Program-made: the position numbers and the translations under genes
Part shown: positions 55,201-61,200 of the stretch, piece after piece
Layout of the letters: every line of letters begins with the position of its first letter
Position numbering within the stretch: position 1 is the stretch's first letter
Notes under the pieces: model-generated
What the model was told of the DNA's origin: nothing
Database searches by the model: none
What the model saw: the letters and a program-made list of their open reading frames with translations, nothing else
Assembly (NCBI GenBank): GCA_030248225.1
Contig: JASANE010024751.1
Span: 41,159 to 105,158, forward strand
Direction of reading: 5' to 3'
From: Trileptium ribeirensis
Lineage: Eukaryota > Nematoda > Enoplea > Enoplida > Thoracostomopsidae
Length of the DNA: 64,000 nt

Positions 55201-58200
55201 TCAGATTTCGAAGTGTTATTGCTTCTTTTTACCTTACAATGAGTGCCTATTAGCACGCTCGTTACGAAGGTCTTGCTATCTAGCGTCCAACTTGACTATA
55301 GTATACCTTTTTATTTGGTTTCTGAACCCGGTTTCCAAAATGTAGTTGGTTTTCATTTGTCTGATTGTGTATTGCGTGCAGGGCATCAAGAATGGTCTAT
55401 ATAGGCGTTTCGAAAAGCCGAATACAATGATTTGGTTATCTTGAGTCTAGCGTGAATAATTTAGGCGTTTTCAATGGGATTATTTCAGAATATAGCCTGT
55501 TTTCTTTTATTTGGTTACGTATTGCATACAGGTCACCAAGAATAGTTTTTTCCTGTATGCTGATTGCGATGGCTTGGTTATCTTGAGTCCAACACGAGTA
55601 TCACATGTGTTTTCACACGTTTTCATTGAAATAGGGTTCAATGATCCCGATTTTCAGATAAAAGTCTGTTTTCAGTTTATGGTTACGTTTTACGTACATG
55701 TCGTCAATCATTATCTATATAGGTTTTCCGGTAGGCTGAATACGATGGTTTGGTTATATAAAGACCAGCACAAAGACTTAATGCTTTCTCAGTTATTTTC
55801 GACGGAGTTAAGGTCCAGGAGGTTTTAGGATTTTCAATGGATTCGGGGTGCGAGAGGTTTTAGGGTGGTACACATCAAACACAACTTGTTATAGGTGAAT
55901 AAACAAAGCTATAACTTAACAAGGAAACCACGATCGCTGCGTTTCACTCTCACTTGCGAGATACCGCTATGACAAAAGGAAATTTGAAAGATTTTTAACT
56001 CCGAGGGGATGTGAGATTTTTTGTTATAGCATGAAAAATTCGCTAATTTTTTGCAGCACTGGGAAGTACTTGGGTACATGCAGTGGATGAGGCTTTAGAA
56101 AATTTACTTAGAGGAGGTCGAACTACTTACAGTACTCTCAAAAAATTTCTGTCGATCGCGACTTACTCGAAAGAAATTTGAACTAAAAATAGAATTTATC
56201 ATTAATTTTAAATGTTTTGAAATATTGCGTGGGTCAATCGCTCGCGATTCGCTCGAAATGCGATCGTCATTTCTGCCGCTTATCTTATTTGGAGAAGCTA
56301 GCTTATTTTAGCAGTGGCCACAGAATCATCTCCTTTTGCCAAGAACGAATGCAATTTCGGCCCAAAATGGGTGCAATCGAAATCGCAATTGATTGAAATT
56401 TCGTTTAGTCGCGATCGATCGAATTTTCTATTGTTCGAAAATAATCGAAATTCTATAAATTTCAAATTTATTTAACGTGTTGAAATAGAAATCGATCGAA
56501 ATTTCATTTAATCGAAATCGATCCAAATTTCATTTAATCGGAATCAATCCAAATTTTGTTTAATCTTAAATTTTGATCGAATTCGGCCGATCATTTTGCA
56601 CTGATTTCTGGCCGTAACTTTAGTTTATATTATTTTAGGCGGCGACGACGGCTTTCTTTGTGTAATTGATAGCAAAAAAGATCGGATAGAACGAGTTTGG
56701 AAGGCCCACGAATTACCTATAACATGTGCGAGGTATTAATAATGATTATTAGATGCTTTAGTATGATATATTAAATTGGCCACTGGACTGCGCACTTCGT
56801 CTGAATGCTTCATCTCACAATTCGTTTCCAGTATTCTCTGAATACACTCCAGCTCAAAAATGTAAATATATTTTCAGTATGCAAAGAAATTGATGGACGT
56901 AAACAATGATTGTCGTCGCTGTCGTATAATAGCGATGATGCTTTTTTAAGCTTCTGCGCGTCAAGCCGTTCTTTCTGTTTTAGGGAACATGATTTTTCAC
57001 AGCCTATGTTTACAGTTTCTCAATTTAAATCTGGTTGACTAGAAGAATTAGCACCTAATTAAAAGATACTTTAATATTAAATACATTTTTAATGTTTGTA
57101 TCTAGTCGCACATACTATGTAACCCAGACGGTTGATATCACACAGACCTCAGCGGCTATGTGTTATCAATAAATGTTCGCTAGAAATTACTGCTGGTTGC
57201 TTGATATTCGCTCCTTGCTCGAAACATTGGCCACTCGATGTTCGCTGGCTGTCGGCTAACCCGAAAGGCGATATTCATGATACGCTGAATATTTTTCCAG
57301 GGTTCTTCAAATTTTTCAGGGCGCATTTTGCCAAGAGAAAAACGGATAAAAATTATTTCGTAAACGCTTCTAATACGCTTTTGATGAAGAAGGGCGATTT
57401 TAGACCAAATTTTGACAAAAGTACTAAATTTTTGTATTCAAGACAGCATTTTGCTACAAATTTTGATCAAATTTTGTTTTTTTATCGAGCGGAAACAAAA
57501 AAATTGCAAAGGGGCGTTGAACAAGGGAGCGCAAAATTTTGTCTGTGTTAGCAACAAAATAAATATTTATTGTGAAGACCATGAGCGAAGCTAGTGATGT
57601 AGGATATTTTTAAATGTGATGTAGGATATTTTTAAATACAGGTTTACTTATAATGGAAGGAAAATTGTTAGCACAAGCATTGACGGCTATTGTCGCATAT
57701 GGAACGCTAATAGCAAAAGTACAAAGCATCACGTGCCTGTTTTCCAGTTTCCTAGCACCACAAGTGGTTCACCGTCAAATGTCAACAAATCACGAACATC
57801 GTTTAAGCAGCTATTTCCACCCATATTGTGGTGCATTGTATTGAACGAAGGACCATTCTCTGATTGTATTGCCATTCTAACAGATGCTTCGGTGCAGGTA
57901 TGTGTGTCTTTGTTAAGTTCAAGTAACAATGAGCATTCTAAAACCGGCTGGAAGGGGGCGTACATTTAAAAGTGCTACTCGCGTCAGACAGACAAGTTGC
58001 TGTGTGCTTCTCAATGCGGCTTACCGTAGTAGGCTTACGTTGGGGGTTTTGCCATCTAACTGTTCGATTTCTTGAAGCAGCACAAAGAGTACTAGGAGTT
58101 ACAATATGCAGTTCATAAGCTTTCTTGATAAACGAGATAAAATAGCTTGTTGTTTCTTATTTGACTTGCTTTAAAGCACCGATGATATTTCTGTCTCTAA

Positions 58201-61200
58201 TGGCACAATATTTTCGTTAGCTAGTATTTGGTTAATGTTCTGATATTAACAATTTGAAAGGATCGAGTGAGTGAGCGGAATTTTCACTGAGGGCGTTCAG
58301 GGGAAAATAATGAAAATTTCGTTTTTAACTTTCTATCATTCGTAACTCATCTTCGGATGGTTGTTTTGCGGCAACTTTTTTATTCAATAGCAAAAGTTAT
58401 GTGGTGTGAGTGTGCACTATAGTTGAACGCGAACATTTCCGACCTTATTTTCAGGATCAAGATGGCAAAAAACAGGTTTTTGATGGTTCTTTGAGAAACG
58501 GGTATATACTAGTCTTTCGCAGTTCATATCTCGCGCAGGCATCGCATCGAATAGCCGAGACCCTCTTCATTCAGCTCACCAGCATCATCGAGATCTATAA
58601 CTTTGCTGAATTTTGTTGTGGGACCAACTCTCTGAGCCGCTGTTGGGCTGCACAGGGTTCTTCCTCCCTTTGCTAGAAATAGCGATTTTTCCTTTTTTGG
58701 CATGTTGTCTGTTTTTACCTTACAATGAGTGTCATTAAGGTTATCAAGCACACTAAATACGATGGCTTTGCTATCTAGTCCCCAACTTGAGTATACTATA
58801 CCTTTTCATGTGGTTTCAATGGTTTCACGTTCGGCGAACCCGATTTTCAAAATGTAGTGAGTTTATTTATTTTTATTCATTATTTTTCATAGTTTATTGC
58901 ATACAAGGCACTAAGAATGGTCTACATAGGGTTTGTAGGTTGAAATCAATTTAGAGTCGAACAGAAATACTTCATGCCTTTTCAGACATTTTCAATGGGT
59001 TTAGGGTCATTGAACCTGATTACCAGGATATGTAGTCAGTCTTCAGTATCTTGGTTATGTTTGCGTATAGGGCATAAAGATGCTTTATTAACATGTTTTG
59101 CGGTACGCCGGAGCGGTGGTTTGGTTATCTATAATCTAGGACGGTGCGTTTTCAGTTGTTTTTGATGAGTTTGGGTCGACCAAGTTTCAGGGTTTTCAAC
59201 GGATTCAATGTTACAGATGGTTTAGTGTAGCATATATACTTCAAACACAAAGCCTGTTGTGATTACACAAAATGATCACTTGAGGAAGCCACCCTACCTC
59301 CGTTTCACGTCCGCTTGCGAGTTACTAGTTATGTTAATTGAAGTTCAAAAATTGTTTTGTTATTTTTTACTAGTTTTTACTTGCATATTTTATATTTTTG
59401 ATTGGCTTGTTTAGTTGCATGTATTATGTTTCTTATTTTTCTGTAATAGTTTGCCATCCCGTGCAATTTTGCGATTTAAAGGCGGTGGTTTTGACTCAAG
59501 GTTAGATGAGAGCTTTGTAATTTCACAATGTAATTTGCATACAATCGCTTGATTGCAAATATTAATAAAACTATGTTGTAGTTCTGGAAGATGCCGACAG
59601 ATAACCAATGCGATGACGAAATGCCGGTTTTTGTTTTAAATAACAATTGGATTGGCCTCGTCGAACACAAACTGGCGTGTTTTCATTCGATGGCGGTGTC
59701 AAACTGTGGCTTGTTCCTTGCTCTAGGTCTCAACACAAATGTTGTTGGAGTAAGTGATAAGATAGACGCTTGAGTGATCTCATTATAGTAACTAATTCGT
59801 GCGAAACTACCTCTGGCAGAACCAACGTATTGCCACTTTGGCAGCACACATTTTTAGAATTGGATTCAGTGCAATGATTGAATATCTCATTTTGGAATGT
59901 ATTTTAATGGATAACCGGAGTTGTCGGATCTATGTTCTATGCTCGATTGCAGTTATTGTCGTATCAAATGCATAAAGGTGGAAAGGTATCGAAGTTATTT
60001 TGCCTATTTATCAGCAGGTTTCTATTGTCGAACATAGCTTGTACACCTCGCGAACAAATTAAAAATGTGCTGTATGATTATCGAACAGTCTTTTGGCAAA
60101 ATATTAAAGTGTTAACTGTCATTTCTGTCGAATACTATAAATTGTATTCGATCATTGTCGTGTTGTGTCAACCGTTGTCAGCTACTTCTATAATTATTGT
60201 CTCGTTGTGATAATCTGCGACAGTGATGAATTCAGTTAAAAGGTTAAAAGGTTATTGTCGAACATACCTTGTACACCTCGCGAACAAATCAAAAATGTGC
60301 TGTATGATTATCGAACAGTCTTTTGGCAAAATATTAAAGTGTTAACTGTCATTTCTGTCGAATACTATAAATTGTATTCGATCATTGTCGTGTTGTGTCA
60401 ACCGTTGTCTGCTACTTCTTGTCTTGTTGTGACAATCTGCGACAGTGATGAATTCAGTTAAAAGGTTAAAAGGTTATTGTCGAACATACCTTGTACACCT
60501 CGCGAACAAATCAAAAATGTGCTGTATGATTATCGAACAGTCTTTTGGCAAAATATTAAAGTGTTAACTGTCATTTCTGTCGAATACTATAAATTGTATT
60601 CGATTATTGTCGCGTTGTGTCAATCGTTGTCTGCTACTTCTATAATTATTGTCTTGTTGTGACAATCTGCGACAGTGATGAATTCAGTTAAAAGGTTAAA
60701 AGGTTATTGTCGAACATACCTTGTACACCTCGCGAACAAATCAAAAATGTGCTGTATGATTATCGAACAGTCTTTTGGCAAAATATTAAAGTGTTAACTG
60801 TCATTTCTGTCGAATACTATAAATTGTATTCGATCATTGTCGTGTTGTGTCAACCGTTGTCAGCTACTTCTATAATTATTGTCTCGTTGTGATAATCTGC
60901 GACAGTGATGAATTCAGTTAAAAGGTTGCGCTTGCATCAAATTGTAGAATCAAAATTCAGCCCAAATATAATTGATTGGATGATCGTAGATAATTCGGAT
61001 TAAGAACGAAGTATTTCGAACTTATTGTTATTTTAAATTTTTCGTAAATTATAGAAAGGAGCGTATATTGAGGCTATGCAAAATGCGCTCCAATCATTTT
61101 GAAGTGCGGCACCATTTGTATTAGTCCCTGTCAGATATGACTTCTTTTCGCATGACATTATTTTGTTCGACGATCGGTAGGGACTTGTGCAATATTTGTT

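Larger units (their letters stand above)
51662..56638 (+). other. Intron 15 (AT-AG)
   Basis: It starts ATAAGT and ends TATTTTAG. It contains family A copies 3 and 4 in opposite orientations, a MITE-like copy between them, and a tract of ATCGATCGAAATTT-like repeats just before exon 16. Confidence 0.65.

Noticed and set aside
55000..55345. 127-codon plus-strand open frame (54962-55345)
   Set aside because: It lies inside reverse-oriented repeat family A, and similar frames occur on both strands of other copies.
57132..57551. 139-codon open frame on the plus strand
   Set aside because: It lies in CAAATTTTG-type repeat sequence in intron 16 and looks like chance coding.
60255..60928. Four ~60-codon open frames, at first sight a multigene family or CRISPR-like array
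   Set aside because: They are the same frame in identical tandem units of an intronic repeat. There are no short repeats with unique spacers.
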